DNA from: Montifringilla adamsi
Taxonomy: Eukaryota > Chordata > Aves > Passeriformes > Passeridae
Length of the DNA: 64,000 nucleotides
Reading direction: 5' to 3'
NCBI GenBank assembly: GCA_017590115.1
Contig: JAGGNK010007448.1
Location: 8,720,815-8,784,814, forward strand
Under the pieces are notes generated by a model. That model was not told where the DNA came from. It did not search any database and saw only the letters and a list, made by a program, of their open reading frames with translations. The position numbers and the translations under genes are program-made. Numbering within the stretch: position 1 is the stretch's first letter; each line of letters opens with the position of its first letter. This document shows positions 11,851 through 24,550 of the stretch, in pieces.

Positions 11851-14800
11851 CGGTGCCATCCCAGATTTACAGTTTATTTTGGGATTCCCAAAACAAGTCC
11901 TTATCTCATCTTTATCTGGGCAAAATTTACAATTTATAATAGGGACTGTGACTCAGGAATAAGGAGGTCTTGGAACTAAGATGGGAAGAGGGTTGGGTTG
12001 AGTTTTTTGAGTTTCTTTTAGGTTTTTTTCTTAGTTTTCAGTTTTTAAAGGTTATCCTGAAACCTTTCTTGAAAGTAAAGTAAATAATCAAGTGACAGTA
12101 TGAAATACTGTGTGCCCTGTATAGAATCTGTTTACTTTCTATTTTCCTGGACAAAAGGATTCCTTGCTGATGCCTGCAAGAACTCCGGGCTCCTCCTAAC
12201 TGCACAGACTGCGAGCACACGGATATTGCCAAATCAGGGGTTTTTCATGGGTACCCACTCAAGCCATTTCCTATGTGGCCTTTGTATCTGGTAGCTAATG
12301 AAAGAATTTTGGCTATTCTGACTCTGAAATACCAGAGCATCAATCTAACTGGCCTTGAGAAAACCACCAGCTGGGATCTGGTTCCCATTGGGAAGCCCAG
12401 GCCTGGAAGTGAGCAGATCATTCCCAAGTGCTCATCTGTAAATCGTGTTGTAACTCATCAGTCTGGTGCTTAATGAAGTGTTTATTGTACAGCAAGCTTC
12501 CAAATTGTGCCAGTAAGAGACAACTAAATCCCAAGCAGTCTTCTAGCAACTGGGATTCCCAAAGGAGCCGGGAAGTAGAAATAAAACCAGGGTGTTTTTT
12601 AAAAACTTATTTACCTGCAGAGATCTAACTATTAACAGTAAGAATTTTCTTTCACTGTCCAAGTGGGAGATTTTTATTAAAAAAGAGAAATGACAACGAG
12701 GTGTGCCCTGAAGGAACTGAAGTTATTTGGCTATCCTGCCTGTGCTTTGTGGATGTTTGCTATTCCGAAAGCCTCACCTGAAAGGAGGGGGGAACATCCT
12801 CAGAATATTATCTGTGCTTAATAGAAAGCAACACATTTGAAAGTGCTCCAGAAATGAGTTGTGCATTATTTAAAAAGGGAAGAGTATTGCTGCCTTCCTT
12901 GGGTCTCACTCTTCTTGCCTATCAGATTATTATTTTTTTTTTCCCTGGGATGGCAGGGAGTTGCTTAAAATGAAAAATTGATCCCGATGAACAGCTGAAA
13001 ACTGGTTTGCATAAGTCACAGTTATTATTCAGATATTACAATGCAAGGCAGTGAGACCCATGAATACTCGCATGGAAGCATTTAAATATAAAAGCTTAGT
13101 ACTTCCAACCCCAAACAATCCCTGCAGCCTGCCAACAAACGAGAATCTTACTGGAATACACATAAATCATCTTGTTTCTGACAAATCCTGAAGAAGCAGG
13201 GGGAGGGGGAACAGAATCCCTTGCTAATTCCCCCAAGCTGTTGTTTATTGAAATTAGGCAGCAAGGATAAACTATAGCTGGATCAATAATTATCTGTCTA
13301 ATATAATCAAGTGCCTCCTATGAGAGCCTGTCGGTAAGCACAACTTCCTGCCAAAGCCTGGGACGATGTTTCATGCAAAGAGCTGTCGGGCGGTTCCAAT
13401 GACGGGAATGCCAACCAGGATTGTCCCGCTGGATGGCCGCGGTGCAGGAGAGGGGCACTGCCTCGGTCTGCGCTGCAGCTTCCGCAGCTATCGCTCCTTG
13501 TTTGCCCCGTGCCAGCCCCGTGTAGGTGCAGCACCAACAGGGAAAGTCTGATGGATTCGCAGGCTGCAAAATCCCGCAGCGGGATTGGCACTGGAGCGAG
13601 GCAGGAGTGGAAAATCCCGTCATGTAACACAAAATGCCCATTTTTAAAAATGTGTTTTTTGTGTTCCAACCTTTCTCTTCAGTCCATTCTTTCTCCAAAT
13701 CTGAATTCTCCTGCCACCACCTAACTTTCATGTCCTTGGAGGGGTAGAGTTGAGGACCTGTTCCCATGGGTGCTCTGAAGGAGACCAACTCCATCTGTAG
13801 AGGAACGTGGAGTGCAGCTGCAAATCCTGGAGCATAGCACACTTAACCAGCACTTCTATTGAAACAAATGAACTGGGAGACAGAAATAAGCAGGAGACAT
13901 TTCCTGTAGTGGCAAAATGAAGGGCAGAATCCATTTTGCCATATTCAAAGCCCTGTTGCTTGAAACAATCCTCTTTACTCTTCAGATGATGGTTGCTAAG
14001 ACTGCAGAAATTCCTGTGATTAGATACCTGTACAGACAGAGCTAATTGCAACTCTGTGATGAGAACGAAAGCAGAAAAGTATTCTGGTCGTTTTCTCCTT
14101 CTCTAAACTGCTTTTAACATTCATCAAGAGGTTCCTTGCATTTTTCTGATTTTTAGGCTTCCTACTTGAAGTTTCACATCTGAGCATTATTTTGACAGAC
14201 AACCCACTTACACTGTGAATTAGGCATTTACAAGTGACTTTCTTCTGTTTCCACAGTTCAGCTGCAGAATATTAAAGGCTTGTAGGTGTTACTGATAGTC
14301 ATATATTGCAGCAATAATGTGTCCTACTGCGATGAACGTCGCTGCAGAATTCATCAGATCCATGAAAAATAGTTCCACGTGCACGAGTGTGGAAGTTCAC
14401 TGCAGTGCTTGTGCCTGGCCTGTGCTGGCAATAGCCATAGATCACTCTATGACACTGCTGAATGCTTCCCCACATCCATATGAAAATGTCTCCCTGAAAT
14501 GGAATTCACAATTTTGGACCCTCCCCAACACCCCCACAGGTACGCATGTTCCTGGAGCAACTTAATGTGTGATAGGCACAGCCTTATCTTTATATCTTCA
14601 TTTAAGAGACTCTTTCCTGCCTGTTCTCAGCTTGGATTGAAGTGTGGTGCAGGGTTGGAAATATCCAGAAGTTTGGGGTTATTATAGGGATTATTATTTT
14701 CTTTGACAATTTCTGTTTCTCCTAAATTAAATACAATTATATAATGATCATAAAATACAAAGAAATACAGAGACAAGTGGTTGGTGTCACATGCAGATGT

Positions 14801-17800
14801 AGTCAGTCACTAGGTCCAGTCAGAACTATGTAATTAAAAGATTTTATGACTAATAACAGTAGCTATGAAGAGTCTCTCCTGTTGGAAAGGCCACTTTTAA
14901 TGCACATGTGCTTTCCCCAGAGAGCTTGCAGCAGACATTTAGACTTTACTAAAAGCAATAAGCAAATATATCTCTGTAACACATCCTCTTTGGTATTTGT
15001 GTTTCAGCTGGCAAAATAAAACCTGGTATTCAGAAAAGGGCTCCTTAAAATCTGTCAAGAATAGGGGAGTTTAATGCCTGAGCAGATAAAATCAGCTCCC
15101 AGCCTGTGAGATCTGCCTCCTCGGAAACTGCCTGCCAGGTGAGCGTGAGAAACATTTAATGTTTTGATGCTCCATGGCTACTTTCTGATCTAATTTTACA
15201 CTTAGATGAGCAAGTTGAGCTGCTTTGAATTTAGCCAAGTAATTTAAATCATTTTTTGTGGCCTCTTCTCTTCTGTACATGTGTTGGGTAAAAGCTGGGA
15301 TCCAGATCTGTGAGGGACAGGACAGGCACAGCTGTGGCCTGAATAAATCAGTAGGGGAGGTGTGGATGTCACCTGTGCTTTTTCACACTTTTCTTTATAA
15401 TTTAGCTTTACTTAACAGAAGCTCTAGCAATAAAGGACTAATCAACTTTTGATAGGCACCTATGATTAAAAATTAATTCAAATGTTCATTATTACAAAGG
15501 GAGAAAAATGAACTTTGATATCTTAGAGGACACAGGAGTTTGCCTGTAGAGAAACCATGGAAATAGCTTTGAAACCATTTGTAGTATTTAGACCTGGTGA
15601 TTTGTGGTTCTGCTGTTCTGAGAGCTCTTATACTTCAAGTGCTTTATACAGCCAGAGGTCAATCCTGGCTGACTTAGAAGACTATAAGTCAGCAGCAATA
15701 ATATGTAACCTGAGAAAGATTTGACCTCTGGACTGTATTTAGGGATTTTCAGCCATACCTCAAAACAGGAACGTGCAAATAATAAGATACATTAAATTTA
15801 AGCCTGCCAGTCTTTCACTACTGGACCTTTATCCTGACTTATACTGAAAAGGAAAACCTTTGCAAACAGGACTCCAGTGTAGCAATAAAGTGGCTGGGCT
15901 CAGTAGGAATATGTGGAAAGCCAAACATGCACATGTATATTTAGAAGCTTGAAGCCCTCCCCAAACATCCTGCTCGGTGAATAGTTGAAGCCATGAATAA
16001 AAGATCTCCATTTGGCTCAGTGGTCTCTCCAGGCTGGGTTCATTTCCACTTACAGATTATTACTCACCAAATGTATAGTCTATGGAAATCTAACTAATTT
16101 GTTGTTGTTTTCTGGTAGCTGCATCCCGCTGAGTTATTGATTGTCTGGACTCAAGGTATGCGTGTTATTGTAATAGGCTCCTGAGCTGTTAGCACACCAT
16201 TGATTCAATATTTCTCTGGAGCAAAAGCCTACTGCCAAGGAATTTCCAGGCACTGAGAGGCTGTAACTATTCCTATAAATTTTATTCTTAGCACTTTGAA
16301 CTCGGACAAAACTCTTCTAGTTGTTGCCAAAACATTTCTTGTTATTAGCAGCAGAAGCGGGAAGCTGAATAAAAAATGGGAGCAAAAGAAACTCCTCTGC
16401 TGAAGAAAAGCTTCTAAATGTGCTTTACTGACCACTCCCATGTTCTCTGTCTTTCCAGCCCCTGAATTAGGGAGGCAGGACATCCTGGTGAGGGGCAGGA
16501 GCAGTAAATAATTTCATGGCGTTCTCTCCCTGCCTGCCTGGTGCCAGCAGTGCTCCCAAAACTGTGCCTCCCATTTCGCAGAATCACACCCAGAGCCTTT
16601 CTCACTGAGCAAGGACTGAGTAAGGAGGCTGAGCAAGCCTTGTGCAATCTACTCCTTATTGTCAGTGAGGCAATCTGGTGACGTTTAGAAAAGGAGTGTG
16701 TTCATCACATTTGGTTGCAGGACTCTGCAGGATCACGGACACAGATTCTCTAATTTATTTCAGATACACTCATGCCCAACTCTGTGCTTGGCTTTGCTTT
16801 TTTTTTTCCTAGGCAGGATGCTGTTTGCAGGGGGTGTAACATCTCCCATGGAATAAGTGACACTGGGTGGGGTGAGGGCTTTATAACCATAAGTAAGGAT
16901 CAGCTCGTATTTGTCCATGGCTAATCCCTCGCCTGTTTCATCACTGATTCTCCCAGCTGAGCAACAAAGCCTGCAAGGAACCAACTTAAAAAAAAAAAAA
17001 AAAAACCTGCATGAAACTAAAGGAAATCAAAAGCAAATTATTTTCCAGATTATAGCCCTCCAGAGCTGCTGAGATATTGCCCATTTTTCACAGCAGACAA
17101 AAACATTTTCCTGGGGATCAATTTAGCTTCCAGAAGTCGGCTCCTTTCAACCCATAATCCATCATATTTCCCCATTTGCAATCTCTCTGTGTCTGAGTGT
17201 TTTAAGTTTCCTATGAATTATTTTATAAAGAGTATAAAGAGGCCTTTTTTCCTGCTGAAATGAGGGAGTTGCCTTTCTGCCCTATCAGGTCAGATACCAT
17301 TAGACTGTTGTACAAGGGGGCCCTGCCATCCATACCTCCATATTGGCAACTACCTTAGTAGGCTCATCTGTCAAAGAGATCCAGTAATCAATCACTGCAG
17401 TGATCAATATGCAGCTTATGCATTCATCATTCCTTTGAGGAGACTATTAGGATGAAGTTGTCAGTGAAACAGGAACAAAGGGAGAAATATACTGAGATGG
17501 CTGAGGTGTGGGAATGTGTGTTGGGACAAGAAAGAGGAGCTTAAAAGGAGGAAATACAGCTCTGCTGAAAGAGGGAGAGAATTTTGCACCTTGAGGGAAG
17601 GAGAAGTTTGTGACAGATTTATCTGGATGCCCAGGAACGTGGTGCAGAAGGTGACTCATCTTTCAAGAGGCAGAGTGGTGTAAAAATTTCCAGATCTCTT
17701 GATTGGTGTGTCACTATGATTTGTGGGCTGCTCTGCCAAGGTAAAACAGGTACCACGAGGAGCTGGGCACAAGCAAGGCAAGGAGGAAGAGGCAGGAAAG

Positions 17801-19639
17801 CTTGCGAATGAATCCATGAGAAGCACGTTGAGGCAGGGAGAGGACTATTTATTTATTGCTCAGAACTCATGCCTTTATTCCATTTAATCTGAGCCCAGGA
17901 ATTATTGCAAACATTGATGACCACTTCTGCCTTGAAAAACACACCAGGGTCCCTCCAGGTCTCAGCAGCACAGACACTTGGAGGCATTTCTGATGTGCAC
18001 AAGTTCCCTGCCTGGGGCACTCTGACCACAGACCCCCCCAAAGCCCACACTAAATCTGCCTCAGAGACAGGACTAAGTGTCCCCTTTTCCACAGGCAAAG
18101 GAGTTGGGCTGCTTCCCAATCCTCACACCGGGTCCAGTGGAGTCAGGGGAAAGGGTTAACATAGTTGGACCTTGGGACTTTTCAGGCTCACTTATGATTA
18201 TTCCCTTATCTGATGCAGAGCCATTATTTAGTCACTGTAATAATTTACATTAATTGGATGTAATGCATAACAAATTTATGAGACTGGGGCTAGGCTCAGC
18301 TTTTGCATGAAACTCATCTTTGTGATGTGCTGACCAAGCACAATGGGCTGGGATCTGCCAGTCAGAGGAGAAGTGGTGCTGGCCCACATTGCCCAGGGAC
18401 AGCAGGGAATGTGCCCAGCTGGGTGCTGCTAAAACCCCTTCAGCTGTGGTTGCTGTGGGGCTCTTACAATCAGCATCTGTTATGGGTAGATCTGTCCAGC
18501 AAACAGTGCCCGTAATTTGGAGAGAGGGATAATGGTGTGTTTGCCATGAATTGTCTCTTGTCTGGTTCCAAACTGGACTGAAAGAGGAAGAAACCTGGAT
18601 GTTTCTTCAGCCAAGCCACAGGTCTGTCAGCCAGAAAACTGGAGGAAAGTGGTGACTGGGAGGCTCTGACCAGAGGTCAGAGAGGACTCGGAAACAAAGA
18701 GGAAAGGGAAAAGCCTGCGATGTGATCCCTGGTGCTAATTAGCTTGACCCCAGGGATTGTGTCTTAAAGCAACTCAGATGACCTGTGACCGTGAGGTTCT
18801 TCAACTGTGATCCAATAAAAGCTGCAGGAATGAATTTTGCTTTGCATGTGTCCTCAGGGTATTTGTCTCTTAACTGATTCATAAGAAACCTGGAAAAACA
18901 TAGGTTCCTTCCCCTAACCACCATATTCTTTCTTTACAAGACATGGTTTCCTTTTCATACCTAATAATCAATCATAAAAACTTTGGTCACCTCTAAGATC
19001 TGAAGTCCAGCATGTCCAAGGGTCAAGTCCTGCTGGTTAGTTCCATTCTGGTGCTTTCTTCCCCTGCTACCTCCACTCTCTTCCTTCCTTGGGTGTCCCT
19101 ACAGTGGCTGGTGACCCCAGTCTTGAGTCACCGGGGCTGGCAGGAGCAGGACTGGCTCTGCACTCAGCTCGTTCTGGAGGTGCTGTAGCTGAATTTACTT
19201 GCACACATTTACCTTCCCCAGGCTCTGTTCTGCTCCGTGATGGTCCAACCAGTGCCCAAGGGTCTCAAGTCCTTCTCTCTTGACAGTCTCTTCCAGGGTG
19301 CAATGTATCTTAGTCATTTGTCCTAATAATTTATTACAGAATTAAGTGTATTGCTTAGGAAGCATGCCAGTAATGCTCTGCCAGTATATGTACAACACTT
19401 TGTTAATTAAAAGTATTAGGCAATATAGACTCTATTGTTGTGAATTAATCAGTTTAATTACAAAGAGGATCAAGTATCATAGTTAAAATAATAGCTTTTG
19501 TCATGCACCAAGGTGAACGCCTTGCATTTGGCAAACATTTTTTTTTTTCATCTAAGCAGTAAATCATTGCCCACGCTCATGTTTCCCTTCCTCACCACAC
19601 TGTGTGGCCACCAAGCTGCTGCCAAGGTGGAGTGACAGG
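11851..19639. other. Long non-coding interval, no gene seen
   Basis: No exon, RNA gene or confident transposon is recognised. An A-run of 18 lies at 16988-17005. The segment about 13020-13320 is AT-rich and contains a forkhead-type TGTTTATT followed by several ATCAAT, TAAT and AATTAT words, the look of a non-coding regulatory element. This cannot be confirmed without cross-species alignment. Open frames here do not exceed about 175 codons and match nothing known. Confidence 0.5.
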
Positions 19640-20130
19640 GAATGGAATTCACTTTTTCCCTGTCTTTAGCCCACCGGGGTGGGACTGTTCCAGGGCTGGG
19701 AAGGGCAAGTGCCAGAGGCAGCACGGAGCTCTCCCTCTCCAGCCCCGCCGCTATTCCTGCGGCGGGCTGGGAGCCGTGTGACAATCTCACAGGGCTGCCG
19801 GAGCTATCGAAATCTATTTCCCTTATTTATTTGGGGGATTACTCGTTTCTCTCGGGCAGGAGTGGAGCGCAGGGGCTTGAAGGAGGTTTAATCCCCGAGA
19901 CAAGAGGAAACCTTGGAAAAGGTTAATTGCTGGGCTTTGCGCGTTGTGTCGTGTGGCTGCTCGGGTTACAGCAGCGATGCCATCTGCTCAGCGCCCCGCC
20001 CTGCATAATTCACCAGCCTGGCACGGCGCTGTTGGGCTGAGCGTTCGGATGAGCGCTCCTGGGCTATTCATGAGGAAGTTACCTTTAGGCAGAGCTCAGG
20101 TAACCGGTTACCCGACACCCCAGACTGACT
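19640..20130. promoter_or_regulatory. CpG-enriched, motif-rich block
   Basis: CpG frequency rises between about 19670 and 20115 against a moderately AT-rich background. At the right edge is a perfect 14-bp palindrome at 20099-20112, GGTAACCGGTTACC, whose core AACCGGTT (20102-20109) is the consensus site of grainyhead-like (GRHL/CP2 family) factors. A CTATTCATGAGG segment and other AT-rich motifs precede it. No convincing reading frame starts here. An enhancer or orphan CpG island is the favoured reading; this is inference. Confidence 0.4.
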
Positions 20131-22709
20131 TCTGCTCTCTTGTCCTTTTGCCCTTATTGTTCCTGTCCCCGCGTTGTGGGAGTTGAGAGCCAGTGGAGAG
20201 GAGCTGGCTGGGTGGTCTGTCCCCAGCCTCCTCCTCTGAGGGCACAGGGCCCTGTCCTGTCCCCAGCCATTCCTCCAAGGGCTGAGGCCACTGTTCTGTC
20301 CCCAGACTTCTCCAAAGGCACAGGGCCCTGTCACAGGCAGTGCTCTCTCCACCTTGCCCTGCTCAATCATCATCTGTTCATGAATCACTCTTTCAGACTG
20401 GCACTGCAGGTTGGATGCTATTCTCTATCCAACCCATCTCCTTTTCCCGTGTGTTTGGGCATGGATACGTGCAATGCAAGGACACTTCATTTTCCTTTTC
20501 CCATTAGAACCTGTTTGGAAGTTCCTTCTGGCTTCTCTATCAGCCACAAGCTCACACAGTGTTTCACCTGCCACCAAAACTGTGTTTTAGGGCTCCAAGG
20601 TGCCACTTCATGGGTGACACTTCAGCAGCACAGTGTGACCAGGATGTTTTCCTACCTCTCCATACCCAGGCCTTATGTGGAGTAAACCGTTTCCACAGGG
20701 TTTTTAACTTGATATGGAGTCGGGCTCCTCTGCCAGAGCACCCTTCTCATCTCTGCTGTGTAACCTGAGTTCAACTGCTCCCTCTCCATGAATATTTAAC
20801 TGGGGATCTTAGCAGATGAGCTCCAGCTAACATGTGGCAAACAGATTTCCAGTACAAAAGGGCCTGCTAAAATGATGATGCATGAAAGAAACCCTGGAAG
20901 GAAAGGGAAGGTTCACGTTCTGGAGAGGGAAGTGCAGTTGAGCACAGCGAACTCCAGTGAGCTGAGCAAGGGGAGAAAGGAGCACCAGGGGCTCTGGCAG
21001 AGCAAGCAAGGAGGGCATTGGTGAGGGACAGAGACAAAAACAGCTCAGGCAGATAAACTGGAGCTCTTCTGGTTGGCCTAAACCCTCATTTATGTGAGCT
21101 TGGACTGGTTTAATTGATATCACAGCCCTCAGCAACCTGCTGATGAGAGACTCCTGGGTTAAAAGCAGTAGATGCAGATATAATACATGAATTTGCATAG
21201 CCTTTTTAAGGTCCTTCATAAGGAAAACACACAGATCCTCCAGTAGGGAGTTCCATCATCCTGTAATGCTCTGGGGGAAAAAATAATCAGCCTGATGATT
21301 TCACTGTGTTCTACTTAATTCTTCCACAGAAAGGAAACGATGTTTTATTTTTTTCCTTGGATATTATCTTGATTATTTGCAGACATCTACTGTGTACAAT
21401 TTCTCAATATACTCTACCCAGGTAAATCTGTGGCTCTGAGGTTCATTAACCACAAAATAGAGGATTAATTTCAGATCCAATGAGAGATTAATTTGGCAAT
21501 TTCCCTTCACCAATGAGGTGAAAACCAGTAGTACTGTCAATAGCAAAAGGTCTTTCTGCTCTATTGAACAGCCTGAATATTAACAGTAATCTCTGCTGCC
21601 AAAAAAGAGATGCTCTGACCCCCACCCCCCAAGGACTCATTAATGATAAAGGGCCCAGATTACCAAATTAAACGGAATTGCTTTGACCCAAGTAAGGGCA
21701 ACAGGTTAATTTTTGCATAAACCATCACCGTGTTCGTGCCTAAATTGCTCTCCAGGCCCGTGCCTGGGTGTGGGGCTCGGGGACACTCAGAGGTGAAGGT
21801 CTCTGGGAGTCTGTGCTCCTGAAATATTGGCTGTTTCACCGGGTCTCCCTCCTGAGAGGGATGAGCAGGATTTACAAGGCAGGGCTGATTTGAACTGAAG
21901 CAGCCATTTGCACAGAATAATTTCCTTTTCAAGCCCTAAATTCAGACTTTATGGCTTCCCCTGCTCTTTTTGGTCCGCTGTGTGTCCTCCCTCTGATCCC
22001 ACTTGTCAGTTTGCACAGCTCAAGGCAGAGGCTGCCCTGCCAGGGCCAAGGAGAGGTGACAGGAACCTGCAAATTGGTGCACTTGTTTCAATGTGTAATC
22101 CCTGGATGTGCTTGTATTCCAAGAGGAATATACACACACCAACAAAGGCAGGCAGTGAGAAAGGGGCTGCACTGAACCCATCTTGGAGGCTAGAATCCTT
22201 TAACAGAGCTGGGGTTTAGGGCTCTGAATACAGGTGCAGCTCCTTGGGAGAAAATTCCAGCCACCAAGGAGATGGAGGCTTGGCCATGTCTTAGCAAGCC
22301 CAGCCAGGAATTCTGGCACAAAGCCTGGGTTCACGCCTGTGCTTCTGGGACCAACAAGACTCTCCTTCCTAATACATGTTTAGAATTTAAAATTAATCTG
22401 CTGCCAGAAGGGGTGAAGAGATCCCTCGGGGAGATTGTGAGGCTCTGGAAAAGGACCCTCAGCAGTTGGGGCTCCAAAGCAAGGAGCAGGGTGCACCCAG
22501 CCCAGCTGCTCCTATCCTCCTCCTCTCCCAGGGCCTTCTTGCTCCTCCCCAGCTGTTTGGGATCCCCCAGGCAAGGGATCCTACAGGGATAACTGGGATT
22601 CCTCTGTGTGCAGAGCCTGGAGTGCTGCTGGAGGTGGCCCAAGGCAAGTGGGGTTCAGGCTGCTCTGTGAGCAACCTCTGGCTTTGTGCTAAGCTGGGAA
22701 TTTATTGGT
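20131..22709. other. Non-coding interval, nothing recognised
   Basis: Short frames only. A 181-codon open frame at 20140-20685 has low-complexity proline/serine-rich content with no family resemblance and no exon signals, so I do not call it. No confident repeat was identified. Confidence 0.5.
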
Positions 22710-22860
22710 GTTAGTCGGGTTAATGTCCTATTACTTTGCATATTAATAATCTCTTATTACATTTGTTCTTAAGAGTGGTATCATGTTGAGGCAATGAGGA
22801 TTAATAGCACCTCGGTAATATTTACATATTTACATTATTAAAAAGCAATACATCTTTCAG
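22710..22860. promoter_or_regulatory. AT-rich block with POU-type motif (candidate regulatory element)
   Basis: A compact AT-rich island sits between more GC-rich flanks. It contains GCATATTAAT at 22738-22747, which fits the POU class III (Brn-2) pattern GCAT-nn-TAAT, plus several GATTAAT, TAATA and TTACAT words. It has the texture of a conserved non-coding element. Motif matches are seen directly; activity is not demonstrable from sequence. Confidence 0.3.
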
Positions 22861-23275
22861 ACAGCCCTGGGCATGGTGTAGAATTGCAGATGCTGTTCTG
22901 AGCCCACCACAGCCTTCACCCTATCCTGCTCAGAGTCACCTTTCCCAGGTGTTCAGCAGGTTCAGCCAGGGTGAGGAGGCTTGGGCACCCTCTGGGCAGA
23001 GCCAGCCCCTCCTGCTGTCCCACCTGTTCCATCCTCCTGGCCAACCCCTCCTGCTCCATGGGCCCAGTGACCTCAGCTCCCCCAAAGGGTGCTCAAACCA
23101 GCCCTCCCTCAGTGGCTGGGAGATGCTGGGGGCTGCAGGGGGTGTTGGTTCCCTCCCTGGTGTGTCTAAGGACGATGGACAAGGGGGCAAAGGTTTCTCC
23201 CCCACCACGTTGCATCCCCAGGGAAAGGCTCTGCGACTCGGCTGGAGGCTCCCAATCACCTCTACAGTCCTAAAC

Positions 23276-23358
23276 TTAATTAAAGCTGCCAGCTTCTAAT
23301 TAAACTACTTAATTAAGTGGCACATTGTCACTAGGTAAAGATGGAACAGACTTAATTA
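23276..23358. promoter_or_regulatory. Cluster of four TAATTA homeodomain-type sites
   Basis: Within 83 bp there are four TAATTA cores: 23276-23283 (TTAATTAA), 23297-23303 (TAATTAA), 23309-23316 (TTAATTAA) and 23352-23358 (TTAATTA). TAATTA is the core recognised by many homeodomain proteins, including LIM-homeodomain factors. The cluster lies in a locally AT-rich island between GC-rich flanks. If the window is next to LHX3 this could be an autoregulatory or pituitary/neural enhancer; that is inference. Confidence 0.35.
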
Positions 23359-23359
23359 T

Positions 23360-24486
23360 TTAGCACAATGACATAGAAGAAAAAACCCACTTTAAAAGCG
23401 TGACATCTCCTAGGTGGGCAGGAGCCCACCCTGCCCTGCCATGTGCCACCCCACAGTGCCAATGGCCCAGCCAGTGTTCCCAGCAGCAGCCTGGTGTGAG
23501 AAAGGCCTTTTAGAGCTGTTTTGAGTTTCTCCAGAAAGGAGACATCTAAAACTTCCAATGACATCACCATCCCTGCCCGGGACACTCCCGAGTGGGGTCA
23601 GCACCCATCTTCTCACCGTCTCTCAGCTCTCCTGAATCATCCCCAAATATGGATCACTAACCCCAGACCACTGAGTGGTCATCCTGACCCTGCTGGATCG
23701 ATGGGCAGAGCCCAGCAGCCTCCTCAAGGTCAGGTTCTGTCATCACACACTGGCAGAGGCTGCTGGGTGGGTGCTCTCCCTACCCCAGGGCCTCTCAGAG
23801 CAAGCCCACCCACCACCTACTTCACCTCATTTCCATCTTCCTTTTAAAACTCTGGCCAAAGGCTCCTGTCTGCAGGGTGATGTAACCTGAGTGACTCCCA
23901 GGCTGGCATTCTGCAGGGAAGATTAATGGGCACTGTCTTGTCAATAAATCCATAAAGACCCCAAAGCCGGTGATGAACGCGCAGAAGGTAAAGGCAATGG
24001 TTAATATCTTCCAAATAGGCCCCAGAGCCTTTGAGTGCAGGCAAAGAGGAAAGCACTGGTGACCCTTGTTAATCTTTTCACTGGCTCCAGCAACTATTGG
24101 CACCTTTCGCTGGCCAGAAATTTGCAAGTCTTTGGGGAGCAATGATTCCACAGTCGGGGTCTCTTTGAGAGAGGAAAAAAAATTCCCTTTGCTCCTAAAA
24201 TGGGACCATTCTTCCAAATGAAAATTGACATTTTGGTTTGAACTTCATGGCCTCTAGTAATCACACTAATGGCCTTAGCTGGCTGGCTGGGAGGGAGCTG
24301 GCTGTGGCCAGGACTGATGGGACCTGTATGGATCGTTGGAAATGGGAGATGAGGATGGCAGAGGCTGCTAACGCTGGGCTTTAACTGGCCAAGGCACTGC
24401 AGGGGATTTCTGACCTGCTCTGGAGACTTTGAACTGCAGCAGGTTTGATCTTGGGTATTGACAGAGTGGTCACTGAGTGCTCTGAG
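23360..24486. other. Non-coding interval, nothing recognised
   Basis: There is no recognised exon or repeat. The segment about 23910-24110 shows an AT/GC mix but no diagnostic feature. Confidence 0.5.
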
Positions 24487-24550
24487 CCATCCATCCATCC
24501 ATCCATCCATCCATCCATCCATCCATCCACACCCCTGTCCATCCATCCAT
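24487..24550. repeat. (CCAT)n microsatellite
   Basis: Nearly eleven perfect CCAT units run from 24487 to 24529. After a 9-bp interruption, a further short CCAT run follows at 24539-24550. On the minus strand the unit reads ATGG, which yields the Trp-Met-Asp-Gly type peptide repeats of spurious open frames. It is a likely length-polymorphic locus. Confidence 0.97.
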
